DNA from: Antedon bifida
Lineage: Eukaryota; Echinodermata; Crinoidea; Comatulida; Antedonidae
Reading direction: 5' to 3'
Assembly (NCBI GenBank): GCA_963402885.1
Contig: OY727094.1
Span: 11,658,501 to 11,722,500 of the forward strand
DNA: 64,000 nucleotides
The notes below the pieces were generated by a model. The model worked only from the letters and a program-made list of their open reading frames with translations. It did no database searches and was not told the DNA's origin. Below, one piece after another: positions 1 to 12,000 of the stretch. Both the position numbers and the translations under genes were made by a program. Positions within the stretch are counted from its first letter, which is position 1. The number at the start of each line of letters is the position of its first letter.

Positions 1-390
1 TATAACAGGTGTATCTCAGTGATCCTTGGTCCTAGAGACTTAGTTTTGGCACCAAAATGTTCCTTATATACATATTTATATTTTCTATAATGAAGTATTT
101 TTTCAAAAATTCATTAGAAATGGTGGAAAATAACATTTGACCTTTTAATGCATATAACACATGTATCTCGGCGATCCTTGGTCCTAGAGACTTACTTTTG
201 GCATCAAAATGTTTCTTATATGCATATTTATATTACTTGTAATAAAGTATTTTATAAAAAATGAATTAGAAATGGTGGAAAATCATGACCTTAGATGGTC
301 ATGAAGCTGTATTCTGAAGACCATTGGTCGTAGAGACTTAATGTTTCTTATGGGCATATTCACATATATTAATAAAGTAGGCCTATTCTA
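1..390. repeat. Tandem repeat, period about 152 bp
   Basis: The unit starting TATAACAGGTGTATCTCAGT recurs at 153 as TATAACACATGTATCTCGGC, including GATCCTTGGTCCTAGAGACT and AAATGGTGGAAAAT. A third, partial unit covers about 304-390 (CATTGGTCGTAGAGACTTAA). The array runs off the left edge. No coding content seen. Confidence 0.8.
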
Positions 391-469
391 CCAAAAATTG
401 TTTATTATGGTATTTTATAAAAGCTTTATTTAATGCTGAAAAACATTTAGCCCGATTACATATTTGAAT

Positions 470-720
470 TCTCCTATCATAATAAATTCAAATTCAAAAT
501 AAACATTTATTTCCTTCAATTGCAGAATAGAAAAATAATAAAGAACAACAATTAAACGTAATAATAAGGTTTAAAAAAATAAAATGTAACATACAAATCA
601 TAACTTTCATCAGAGAATCATTAAAAGAATGTCAAAATTTCAATTCTGTGTAATAAAAAATAGAAAGCAAAAGAAGGTGGCAAAGTCCAAAAGGCAAGTC
701 TGAGTGGGATATATTAACTA
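470..720 (-). mobile_element. Possible LINE 3'-UTR fragment
   Basis: AAATTCAAATTCAAAATAAA followed by CATTTATTTCCTTCAATTGC resembles the 3' end of the minus-strand LINE at 30,186-30,240 (ATTCAATTCAATTCAACTAA, CATTTATTTCTTCCTTCAAT). Only non-coding sequence is present, so assignment rests on that short similarity. Confidence 0.4.
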
Positions 721-976
721 AGGTTGGAAACAAAACGCTATTACACACACACACCCATAATGTATCCCTATCCCAAAAAGTTAATTATGTCTTCTGACCT
801 CACATATTTTGTTATTGTATAATAAAGTACCCTTATCCCAAAAGTTAATTTTGTCTCCTCCAAATCTCACATGCTATATCCATGGGCCATACCAGCTCTG
901 TAATGGACATGGGTCAAACATTTCCCATATAGTCTGTCTCATAACAGTATAAACTAAAAAAAAAACCCTAGCCCAT

Positions 977-2930
977 ATGGATTTGCCCGAATGAACACGC
1001 TAAGGACCCTTTTGGGATCTCTATGTGGTGCGCTACATAAGGCCCTGTATTACTATTAGTAATTAATATGGGGTAAATAGTTCATAGATTGGACCATATA
1101 TAATAAAACTAAATATGCACCCTTGATCTTGATTATGGATTTGCCCAAATGAACCCAAGGGCCGATCTTCCATGGACCCTTCTGGATTCTCTATGTTGGG
1201 CTACAAGAGGCCCTATATTGGAAATACTGTATGTGGGATGAAAATGTGGGTTCATATAGATATGTCCATAGAATAAATCTGCCTGTGCACCCTTGATACT
1301 TAAGGAACATTTATGGATTTACCCAAATTAACCCAAGGGCAGGTCCTTCATGGATACCTTTTGGGTTCACTATGTGGCTGGGGCTACATAAAGCCCCATA
1401 TTGGAAATATAATGGATGACAATGTGGGTTCATGGAATAAAGCTGCCTGTGCACTCTCGATCCTTAAGGAATCCATATGGATTTGCCTAAAATGAACCAA
1501 CAGCAGGTCATCTATTTAGACCCTTCCGTGGTTCTCTACTGTATGCTTATCCATATTACATCATCTCTGCCATTGCAACCATCTTCTGTATTAGATCCAT
1601 CCCCAGAAGTTCGAAATCTTGGGGTTTACATGGATTCCCACTTGCAGATGGATGCTAACATCAATGCCATCGTTCTGCTATGGTTGGGATTAGGAAGATT
1701 GGTCTAATTTGTAGATTTCTGGATATGGTAACAACTACACGACTTCTGCATGCCTTTATATCATCACGTCTGTACTACATGTCGCACTGCCCAAGACTCT
1801 TAGAGGCTTAGTAAGTTGCAGATGTTACAAAATAGTGCTGCCCGTATAGTGTGTCGAACCACATAACACCTATCTTGCATGAACTGCATTGGCTTCCTGT
1901 GAAGGAGCGTCTCAACTTCAAGATATTGCTGCTCACATATAAATCTCTTTGTGTTTTCACTCTACAATCCTGTTGTCACAGTCTTCGTTCCAATTCTCAG
2001 AATCATCTTGTTCCTGCTAAAGTGAAGACCATCTTATGGTCACCGTGCATTATCTTATGCAGCTCCTATGCTTTGGAATTCTCTTCCAAACTGCATTAAA
2101 GATGCACAGTCAATGGCTCTTTTTAAGAGGCTTCTTAAAAGACATATTTTTTAACATGTATTGTTTAATAAAGCATATTACTCCCCTTTTTTCTCCATTT
2201 CCAAGCCACCTAAATTTTTTAGATCTAGTTTAAGTAGGGCAGGAGGCGCCCAAGTCCGGGATGACCAAGACACAACTGGTGCTGTCCGAGCTTCAATTAG
2301 ACCGATCTCTGGTTAGTGACGAGAGCGTATCCCCTTACTCTTCGGTTTGGGTTTTATTTTTGGCATGGTTGGAATCCCCTTTAATCGTATTAGTTTGTGT
2401 ACATCGCTTAGAGGTTTCACAATATTAGGAGCTATAAAAATCCAGGATATTATTATTATGATTATGTTCAGTTCTACATTTGGCCCATGTATCAGATCAA
2501 TGCATTTGGCTACATAAGGCCCTGTATTAGAAATATATCGGGTAAAACTGTGGATTCCAGCCTATCTGTGCAACCCTGATCCTTAAGGAACCCATATGGA
2601 TTTGCCAAAATGAACCAGGGGTAACCTCTGGATTCTCTATGGCCATACATGGCCTTTATTGGAGATACATGGATATCTGGATGAAACTGTTTGTCTTATA
2701 ATATGGATTGGGAAAAAGCTATTACATACGATTCTTAAGGAACTCATATCGATTTGCCCAAATGAACCTTTTGGGTACTCTATGGCCTATAAATTGGCCT
2801 TGAATCGGAAACATGTAGATCGAACTGTGGGTCCCTTGCATCGGTCTATGTGGGAAAAAGTACTCAATAAATCTTTAAGGTGGTCTGCAGCTCAAATTTT
2901 AACTTTGGTTGAGACATATTAACACTGTAT
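977..2930. repeat. Tandem repeat of about 152-178 bp, six units, interrupted
   Basis: Units begin ATGGATTTGCCCAAATGAAC at about 977, 1,135, 1,313, 1,477, 2,596 and 2,748, and share GGNTCTCTATG, CTACATAAGGCCCTGTATT and CACCCTTGATCCTTAAGGAA. Units vary in length and are well diverged. A LINE fragment (1,538-2,466) splits the fourth unit. The short open frames here only read the repeat. Confidence 0.8.
1538..2466 (+). mobile_element. CR1/L2-like LINE 3' fragment, degraded
   Basis: Translated pieces in several frames match the C-terminal part of a LINE reverse transcriptase: VRNLGVYMDSHLQMDANIN, then (another frame) LLHAFISSRLYYMSHCPRLL, then ITPILHELHWLPVKERLNFK with ILLLTYKSL. The 3' UTR follows and ends in an ATT-rich tail (ATTATTATTATGATTATG). 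The frame is broken several times, so it is inactive. It lies inside one unit of the surrounding tandem repeat. Confidence 0.85.
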
Positions 2931-3099
2931 TATGTTGTCCAATAACTTCTGACCATTCTGTAAATATTTCTTTAAATTAAGATATAATATTATATGTTAC
3001 CAAACAACCACCACACACCCCCGCCCCATCACCTCTTTGAATTAAAATCCATCCTGAGAGGCTCCTATGTACTTCTTGTATAGTTATTTTCAAACAATA

Positions 3100-3690
3100 T
3101 AATCCATTAGATTAAATATAAATATATATCTATTATAAACAATTTGCGCTTAGTTCCAACTCTCTATGCCATGTCATTATTTAGATGAGAAAAACAAGTC
3201 AAAGGTTAAAATTTAATTAAAAATGGGTGATAGAAGTAGTACTAGAATAAATAAACTATAAATTTATGTCAAAGGTCAATAACCACACTTCCGGTCATTT
3301 TCAGGCAAGATCTTCTGTTAAACTGAATATAAATATATATCTTGGGAACAATTTGCTCTTAGTTTTAATTCTCTCCGACCTGCCGTTACGTAGATATGGT
3401 GAACAGAGGTCAAAGGTCAATAACCACACTTCCGGTCATTTTCAAGCAAGATCTTCTGTTAAACTGAATATAAATATACATATTGGGAACAATTTGCTCC
3501 TAGTTTTAATTCTCTCCGACCTGCCGTTACTTAGATATGGCGAAAAGAGGTCAAAGGTCAAAATTGCTGGAAATGGGGTTTCCGGTCAATTTTACAAAAC
3601 ATTTTCTGTTAGAACTAATATTAACATATACATTGTGAACAATTTGACACCAAAATTAACTCAATACAATATAGGATGTTGTATGAAAAT
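3100..3690. repeat. 141-bp tandem repeat, about four units
   Basis: GTCAAAGGTCAATAACCACA begins units at 3,268 and 3,409; a diverged unit begins at 3,550 and an older partial one covers about 3,100-3,267. The 141-bp period equals 47 codons, so one frame stays open across 3,266-3,712. Unit-to-unit decay and the lack of any known protein resemblance argue against a gene. Confidence 0.85.
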
Positions 3691-4511
3691 AGTGACCATT
3701 TTGTTTACATGATAAACAGTACAGAGTACATGAAAAACATGATATTTCTCAGTTTTAGTCTCAATAACTTCAATCTACACCCATGTCCACAATCAACTAT
3801 CAAATGATTCAAATTTTTTTACACATGATCATTATATTAGAGAGATATTTTTAGAGAAGTTTCATCACCATTGAGTGCTACTTTAATTTTTTTTTTCTGG
3901 TGTAAAAAATATAATTTTTTTGTTTTTTTGGAAAAAATGCTTATAAATTAGTATTAATTGACCAAAATTCATACTATAACCCAATATATACCTGCATAAC
4001 TATATATCAAAATAAAGATAATTTAGTAAGCTATCATTTGATACTAAATAAAATGAGGTACATTCAAAATTCACAACGTTATTAAAACAATAACAGGCGT
4101 ATCTCTAATTTGACACCAAATGACCTTTGACCTCAAAATGACCCCCTTTCCCCAGGTCAAAATTCATGGAGGAATTTTTTGGGATGACTTGGGATGCATT
4201 AGAACATGAATCCACTGAAAAACCTTTGTTAATAATTATTTCACAGATTGGCATTTTTTTGACCTAAAATTCCCTAACTACACAGACTAGGGATGGAAAG
4301 TATTGATGACAAATTTACTACCAGCACCAGAGAAACTATTAAAGTTGATTAGATGTACCTGTAAATAAGGTTGTAGTAAAATGAATTGCAGTTGCAGAAA
4401 ATATGGTTTGGGCTGCTGCTCCACTATTTTTTAAGAATGCCACGGCATCAGCACATGCTCAATTCCCCACAAATAGATGGAGGATGAGATACTGACAAGA
4501 TGAAAGTGAAA

Positions 4512-4902
4512 TTACCGCATTTATTTGAATAAATGCCCTTAGTGGTTGATTTTTAAGGAGGGTAGTGGGGGCATGTAATCGTCGTGAGGAGTTTATTCGG
4601 AGAGGCGTTTATTTTTGTGGGTGTAATGTGGTAACATGTATAATCAAATAAATACACCCTTTAGATATGAACAAATACAACACCATCATGTCATTCAGTG
4701 AATTCTATAACAAATAGAGATGTATAATATGCATGTGGCGGGGCGTACATTCAACGAAATAAATTCAAAATGATGTCCGATGGGGGCGGGGGGAGGGGGT
4801 GCGGTGGTGTAGGTTATTCAAAATGATGTCTTATAGGGGGGGGGGGGGGGGGTGTTTATTCGATTTTTCTAAATGTAGCGTTTATCCGAATAAATACGGT
4901 AA
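4512..4902. mobile_element. MITE with TTACCG...CGGTAA ends
   Basis: The left end TTACCGCATTTATTTGAATA and the right end TATCCGAATAAATACGGTAA are inverted copies with four mismatches over about 27 bp. The interior is GT-rich and non-coding, with two copies of an AAAATGATGTC segment. Target duplication is uncertain. This end sequence is familiar from repeats in several marine invertebrates (recollection, not a search). Confidence 0.65.
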
Positions 4903-4977
4903 TAGATTGTAGTCCAGTGATGGCTCCAAGGATTGGCTCCAGGTTGGTTGGAGAGAACGCAGGGGGGGGGGGGGGGG
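4836..4977. repeat. Two long poly-G tracts (17 and 16 G)
   Basis: Runs of 17 G (4,836-4,852) and 16 G (4,962-4,977) 110 bp apart, with more G clusters just upstream (4,783-4,800). The strand is strongly G-biased in this stretch. The tracts could form quadruplexes, and such runs are also prone to sequencing length error. Confidence 0.9.
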
Positions 4978-5540
4978 CCGGACAGACTTCCTCACCCTTC
5001 CCATATGATCTCCCATCCCTATACCCCTCCCCACTGGCACCACCAATTTTGTAATAATTGTTATAACAGTACAAATGTAAATGAACTGATTTATTATTAG
5101 ACACCGTAATCCTATGCATTAAGCATAGGAAGGACTGCGTTTTATATATTATAACAATAGGGATATATCTAGATACTTAAACATTTGTTTTGCGGCCATT
5201 TTCTAATTAACAACACTTAAAATAATGTGTATATTGTAGTTCAGATCTTCGAAACTGTAAAGAAATATAAAAATCATTGTAAAAACCGCTATAAAGTGGT
5301 AATTAGATCTACTATTTATGTTTTTTTGTCCTTTTTTAGGCATTTTCGACATTGGCGGCCATTTTGTTTAAAAAAACCTATTTCCCCTACCTGGATTTTT
5401 CTAGACTTTTAATATGTTCATATAGGGACCTTATAGAAATGCATTGTGGTGAAATAAATTCTGTTGCAATTTTTTCAACCATATTTCATAGTTTTCCTGT
5501 ACTAATACTGCAGATAGATAAATCCTTATTGTGTGAAGAA

Positions 5541-5710
5541 AGATTTCTGCAGGGAAAACAATAGATTTACATGACGCCTATTTGGGATAAATGTTTAGCT
5601 TAGCCTAAATCTGTTTTATTTTTTAAAAAACAGATTTAGGCTAAGCTAAACATTTATCCCAAATAACTTGAGGCATTATGTAAATCTATTTGTTTTCCCT
5701 GCAGAAATCT
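5541..5710. repeat. 170-bp foldback with arms of about 77 and 86 bp
   Basis: The left arm starts AGATTTCTGCAGGGAAAACA and the right arm ends with its reverse complement, TTTTCCCTGCAGAAATCT. The arms match almost end to end apart from a small insertion in the right arm near 5,665 and scattered single-base differences; the loop is under 10 bases. A transcript of either strand would fold into a long hairpin. It could be a foldback transposon or part of the ROCO 3' UTR. No target duplication was recognised. Confidence 0.85.
5615..5620 (-). promoter_or_regulatory. Candidate polyadenylation signal AATAAA
   Basis: AATAAA on the minus strand, about 225 nt past the stop codon of the ROCO gene. It sits in the unpaired centre of the foldback at 5,541-5,710. 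Such hexamers are common by chance in AT-rich DNA; position is the only support. Confidence 0.4.
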
Positions 5711-5842
5711 TTTTTTTTTTCTCTTGCTGTTATCTATTATTCAAAGGGCCTTTGCAGATATCTCACACACACATGTTCCTATGTCATTAAAACAAACTAA
5801 TAATATTGCTATTGAAGAAAATGTTGATGATAATTCCAAATT

Positions 5843-6061
5843 TCAATTACCTTCTGAAAATAGGTTCTTTAAACGAGTGGTATCCATGAGCTTATCGCCA
5901 CATTTAACACCATTGAAATCTTGTTCCAAGCATCGTTTGAGACGATGTAAATGAGGCTTCTCTGCTGGATTACAAGCACTACACAACACACATAGATTGT
6001 AGCCAACTCCTTCACTTGTGACAAGCACATTTTCTAGTTGATGCTTCAGATATCCTAACAC
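5843..6061 (-). CDS. C-terminal exon with cysteine cluster
   Basis: Begins at an ATAG acceptor with VLGYLKHQLENVLVTSEGVG, then NLCVLCSACNPAEKPHLHRL (C-x2-C-x2-C followed by histidines) and ends LKNLFSEGN with TGA at 5,843-5,845. The cysteine-histidine cluster could bind zinc. A GTAATT at 5,845-5,850 could instead serve as a donor to another exon, so the stop is likely but not certain. An AATAAA lies about 225 nt downstream, which favours this as the last exon. Confidence 0.75.
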   Translation of the reverse strand: MLGYLKHQLENVLVTSEGVGYNLCVLCSACNPAEKPHLHRLKRCLEQDFNGVKCGDKLMDTTRLKNLFSEGN

Positions 6062-9000
6062 CTATAACATAATGAAAAACTTAAGTTAAAAATATTCTTT
6101 TATTACATTCTAGTACTGTTTTGTTGAAAATGTTAACACATATTATCCTTACCTCTATGCAGAAGCTTCGATGTGGTTCATTTATTGGGCCTGTAGTACT
6201 GCCATCAACTTTAATTAGATGAAATATTTCAAGCTGATAAGAAAAGTTTATTAAAAAAAGTTAATAAATGCAAAAAGGTATCATTGGATTATTACAATTA
6301 GGCCTACCTTTTGTAGGTTCATGTTCAACATTCATTCAAACATTTTAATTCAGTAAAAGTGGCAAAATTAGTTCAAAATGCTATGGATTTTCTGTTCAAA
6401 TATATTTATTTGAAACTAAATACATAATAATTTCTGTACCTTTAATGCATGCCGGTTTTCAATTTTCACTGTGCCTAAATTAACCCCATGATCCTTAAAG
6501 TCAAATTCACTGCGATTTTGAAACACATCTGGTTCACCAGGTCTACCTTTGACCTCCATCAAGTCAAGAAATGCAACAACCAATGTATTGTATACAGCAT
6601 TGGGAAGAAAGTCCGTAGGTGTAAGATAGATCGATACCATATTTTTCTCGTCCGTTTTAACTTTAAGACTCTCTTTCTCGGTTTTCATTCGAGATGGAAC
6701 AAGGAATACCCGGTTACCTTCAGTTACCTGCAGATGTAAGCAAAGTGTTGTAAATTAAAATATTACAAGTATAACATTTAAGCTAATTTAAGTGACAACC
6801 ATGAATCTAAAATAAGATTTTGAACTTACCTCTGATTTCTCAAAGAGCAAACCAAATGTTTTCATCACTTCAGTAAAGATTTCAAAGCGATGTGGATCTT
6901 CCTCTAATTCCTGTTCCCATAAATACCGTAGCAGTCTTTCCTCCAGCATTCCTTCCTTATCAAGCTTTTTCCACAGCACCTTCATTTGCTCCTATATTTA
7001 AAAAAAAAACAGTTTATTCTTACTTTACACAGTACAGTCACATGATCAATACAATTATACTGTTTTACATCAAGTTACTAAGAACAGATTATTAACATCA
7101 CCTATACATCCACATTTTTGACAATTTAATATCATAATAAAATACATTATCTACCTACCACTTTAATAGACGGTTTAACTACCGTGATCACTTTTGTCAC
7201 CATTTGAATCATCATTTGAAGATCTGTTATCACAGTGTTTTTCAGTTTTTTGTTAGAACTTGAATGCAAAATGATCCCAATGTCATTCATATACTCTATG
7301 GCAGTGGCGAGCCCCTCTTTGGATATTTCACATTTTGTGCCAATCCTGGAAACCTAATACAGAATTTAATTTAAATAAATAACTTAACTTAGTACATTAC
7401 TTGTAGAGCCTGGAGAAAATCTAATGGAAAATTCAATGATAGGCCAGGACGCGTAATTTTTTTTCCAGGATGAACGTGGGCAATTTACATAAATGGGCAT
7501 GGCTTAACCCCCCACCCCAACTACTCTCGCGCATGCGTGTATTGTCTACTTTCAGCAGAGAGAGTATGCAGAGATTAAATAATTTGTGTAAACAGCGTTT
7601 GCCAACCGAAATGGTGTTAGCATATTACACTGGAGCCCTCGGTTCGAGGTCTTTCAAGTACATGTTTTTTTAATAGTTGATAGAGATTATTTAGAGGGTT
7701 AGGTTTAGTATATTTAGGAAGTAGATCAGCTATCTTGCAATTCTTTATAGAATTATTATTAGTATATGAATTATTCATGATTTCTGCCCACGTTCGTCCT
7801 GAAAAAAAAAATACGCCGCCAGGACTATAAATATCACTAGTATCTGTAGGAATAAAAACAAAGTAACAATAAATAATAATATTATATAATTACATTAGAA
7901 TCCACCATCAAAACTTTACCTCCTCAAGTGTAATACACAATTCTGTTTCACCAATTCTTTGCAAACTTTCCTGTAAATTAACCCACTTTACTGGAACTTC
8001 TCTCACCATTTCCTTCATGTATCTACCAACGTTTCGCTTAAGTTTTGTAATACCTTCAGGTGATTTCATGGTGTTATCAACCATGTACATTTCACGATCT
8101 ACATGGTGAGCATATGGCATTCCTTCCATTTTATCAAACATTTTCTTGTACATCTTCATAACCTTCAATTAATAAATGCATTCATATTGCTACTATCGCT
8201 GATAACTCATCACAATGATTACTGATCACGCTGATATACTTTATTATCTATATAGTATATTTCATTTAATATTTTTACTTTGTATTCAATGAGTGGTAAA
8301 TTAAAAAAACAAATGAGTTTAAAATGGACATTTTTTATAAATACAATTTAGATCAATTTGAAGCGATTTTGAATTTTGACGGCCATCTTGGAGTCATATG
8401 TTAAATTTCAAAATACATTCTGAAGATGATATACCCAATCAAAAATTTTCTGAAAGAGCATTTAATAGGCATTATAAATACAATTTAAATCAAATGGTCA
8501 TTTTGGATTTTTGTCGCCATCTTGGATTTTGTTTGCGCCTCCAGGCATATTTTCAAGCCAAGTGTTGACAATGATATAGCCACTGAGAATACTCACATGA
8601 TCAGCGAGATCAATCTGCGTGATCTCAGTGATCATCATGATCAGTGGTTTACAAGACAATTTGTCACAACCTAATGTACACAATCTTCCATAACTGTTAC
8701 AGGCTGTTTTATTTGATTCATACTGTAATTCAAAATGACAAAATCTCAAACAATGTTTCTACTTTAATGTGCTTTCTTTAATGAATTCTTTTGTACTGCA
8801 TGTAATGTGTAGCTTAAATGTTCCATTTTCATGTTATATTATTTGATTGTATAAACATGTACATTAGACCTCAAACTGCTTTTTTGTTCTAATTTTACTG
8901 ATGGGTTGTTAAATACAGTCAACCTTTTTGTAGGCAAAATATTAATTCTAAAGAGCCTATTAATTTACCTTACTACACGCACAACGCAATTAATAATTGT

Positions 9001-12000
9001 ATACAAACAGTATATACACGTTGTGACACGTTTAAAACTTTTCAGTTTCACTCAGTTACAGTAAAAATAGAACATGGGCAACTATACATGTAACTAAGCT
9101 TATGTCTACATTTTTGTGCGCCTGTCAGTTGCAGTCAGTTGAGGTTTATAGTTGCATTCAGTTGTGTTCAGTTGCTAGGAGCGCTTATGTTGACATAGTT
9201 AAGAAAAAGACAAGATATAAATATCTAATATTTATATACTATTTACCTCCTCCTCTTTTTCTGATGCTGTCCCTGACAATTTGTCCACATGAGTTGCAAC
9301 CAAACAGATGGGAGGTGACCCTATGTTCTTGCCATCAATTGAAATAGTGTTTCCTGAACCATGTTGTACAGTGTGTTCATAAATGGACCTTATCCAGAAC
9401 AAATTCATGTCCAAATTAGTCATTCCTAGCTGACCCTAAAATGACAATGACAATATATTTTTTAACTAATATTGAAATTAAATTACATTATTAAATCATA
9501 GCATTTGTAGTTTACAAGATTGTCTAAAGTACTAAAGTTTAACTTACTATTTTTGAACCCCGTGGTTTAGCTGGCTCATCCAAGTTGTCCATGACATTGA
9601 AAGCAACACAGTATGATACTGTATTTGTCAGGAAAAACTGGAAATTAACAAGGATTATGTTTTTATGGTTAATTATAATATAATATTACAATATTTTATA
9701 TAGATAAAGTTTAATGACTCCAGTAAAAACTTCAACATTCTATTTGCACACTACACACTGTACTGTTTCATCAAGGTGATAAAATAGCTCTTCTTTTTAT
9801 CACTTTTATGAAACAATCTAGTGTGCAAATAAATACTCATTTATTTATCTATTTTGCTCTGCTTTTGTTACGAGCACTTTTGTTCATGCCTCATCAAGTC
9901 AAACATGCAGATTAATGCAGACTGTAAAATCAACTTTCACCATTTTTACATTGTGATACCAGAACCCTACCAGGACTGTGGTTCCTATGTTGTGGGAACT
10001 AACTTGACATGATGTGTATTACTATGTATGTTTTGTTATGTTGTCATGATCATTTCAAAACCATTGGCTAGGTCTAACCTACTTGTTTAGACGTTTAAAA
10101 ACAAGCTACATGCTGTCACCCAGACAGTGAGCAAATCCTGTCAATGTCTAAATATAGCGCAATTTCATTGTTGATATATACATGAGTCTGTCGTATTGTC
10201 GTCATTGTCTAGGCCAGAGTGATACATAACAATAAATTGGAACAGATACCATCAATGCAGGCAGGAACTTATTTATTGTAAGAGGGATGTATGTATGTCA
10301 AATTAAATTGTTTTTCCACCATCGTTCAGCTCGCATTGATACACGTGGTAATTTCTTACAAGAGGGGTGTGTGTACTACGTCAAATGGCATTTCCACAAC
10401 CATTGTTCAGCTCGCATTGATACACGTGGTAATTTCTTACCATCAAAGTCATACAATTGTTGATATTATTTCAAAAGTGATACCTCTCTGTTTACTTTTT
10501 CATTTGGATAGTGATTTGCATTTATTATGAGTCTTAATACGACCTTCTTTCATTTTAGATCAGGAATATTATTTGTTGTAATTAGATTGTGAATAGTATG
10601 TGTAAAATATTTATTTTAGCATTGTTTATTGTAGATCACCTATTGATCTTTATTTAACATCGCATTATTGCATGAAATAAGAACAAAAGAGAAAGAAAGA
10701 AAGGCCTGGTATAATTGGTGGAGGTATGGTATTCTGATGTTTTGAGGTTGTTTAATGTTTACTGACGATGCTTAAATAATATATGAAACCTTCTCATTCC
10801 CACATCTACTCCACTCCGCCCCTCCACCCTCTCTTTTTACTGTTGACAATATTGACAGGTACAAATGCCCTGTGGTCCCCTCCCCTGTATCAGCCCCTGG
10901 TGATGTTTCATATGAAAACTTGTGATAAAAAAAATCAGTAATTGAAACATGTAAGATCAATAGAACTAGAAAAACCAACAAAAACATAGTCTAAAAAAAA
11001 GTTGCACATTGATAAAATAACCCTGTTAAAAATGTTCTTGGAAAAATACTGTAAGAACACATCATGTAAAAAGAAAGTAAAGCTCTATTAGTATTTAAAA
11101 GCTTCCAATTGATTTATTTCTGAACCTAATAAAAATAATATTTGTTTTAAATATGACTCTTAGAATACAATTGATATTCATAATACAATAATGAAAACAT
11201 ACCCTGTGCGTTATATAGTAGTCTAGTTGACCAGCGTAGTCCCATATACTAGTTATGTCACTCACATTTTCTTTTCTTCTTACCATCTTATACATACCAT
11301 TCTTAAATTTAGCCCAGGTTCCAACATTGCCTTCTACAAAAAATTACAGAAACAAAACCAATATAACAGTGTTACTGATTGATATCATTATACATTTTTT
11401 ATGCAGATTTAAATGTTATAAAAGCTTTATTAGTCTGTGCCTACCTTCTTTTAACCTTTTATCAACCTTTTCTCCTAAAGCATGTGAACGAATTTGCTCT
11501 GACAGCTCAATATCTATACAATGCAAGAAATGGACAATTAGATAAGGAAACCAAGGTGTTGTATGGGATGAGAGTAATACAATGATAAGCAATATTTTGA
11601 ACATTGACAGTAATTTTCCAATTCCTGGTATCTCAGGTGATTTCAATCACCTCATTGAAAATGTAATACCAAGACGTAATGGTTGCATAGCCAAATGAAT
11701 TGTTATTTGTTGTATAGCCAATGTGTAAATGGCATTATATTATACATTTAAGAATGTTTTTATTTAAATATTAGTATTATTTTACCAAAAATAAATTAAT
11801 GTTAAAATTATAGCAAAATTATGAATAAGTAAAATTTAACATTTTCAGTTGCTTTTCTCACCATTTACACCTTTTATCTTTTTCCATTGACTACAATCCT
11901 TCTTTGCTTGAAACACTGTGGTTGTAACGATTCCATCTGTGGATTGTTCTGCAGAATTGAATCTATTATAACATTGTATAGTAAAGTTAAACATTTATTG

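Noticed and set aside
3266-3712. 148-codon plus-strand open frame
   Set aside because: It is read entirely from a 141-bp tandem repeat whose period is a multiple of three; no domain, signal or splice support.
11949-11951. CAG as acceptor for the second ROC exon
   Set aside because: It would put STDGIVTT out of frame with the P-loop exon; the AG at 11,963-11,964 restores the frame.
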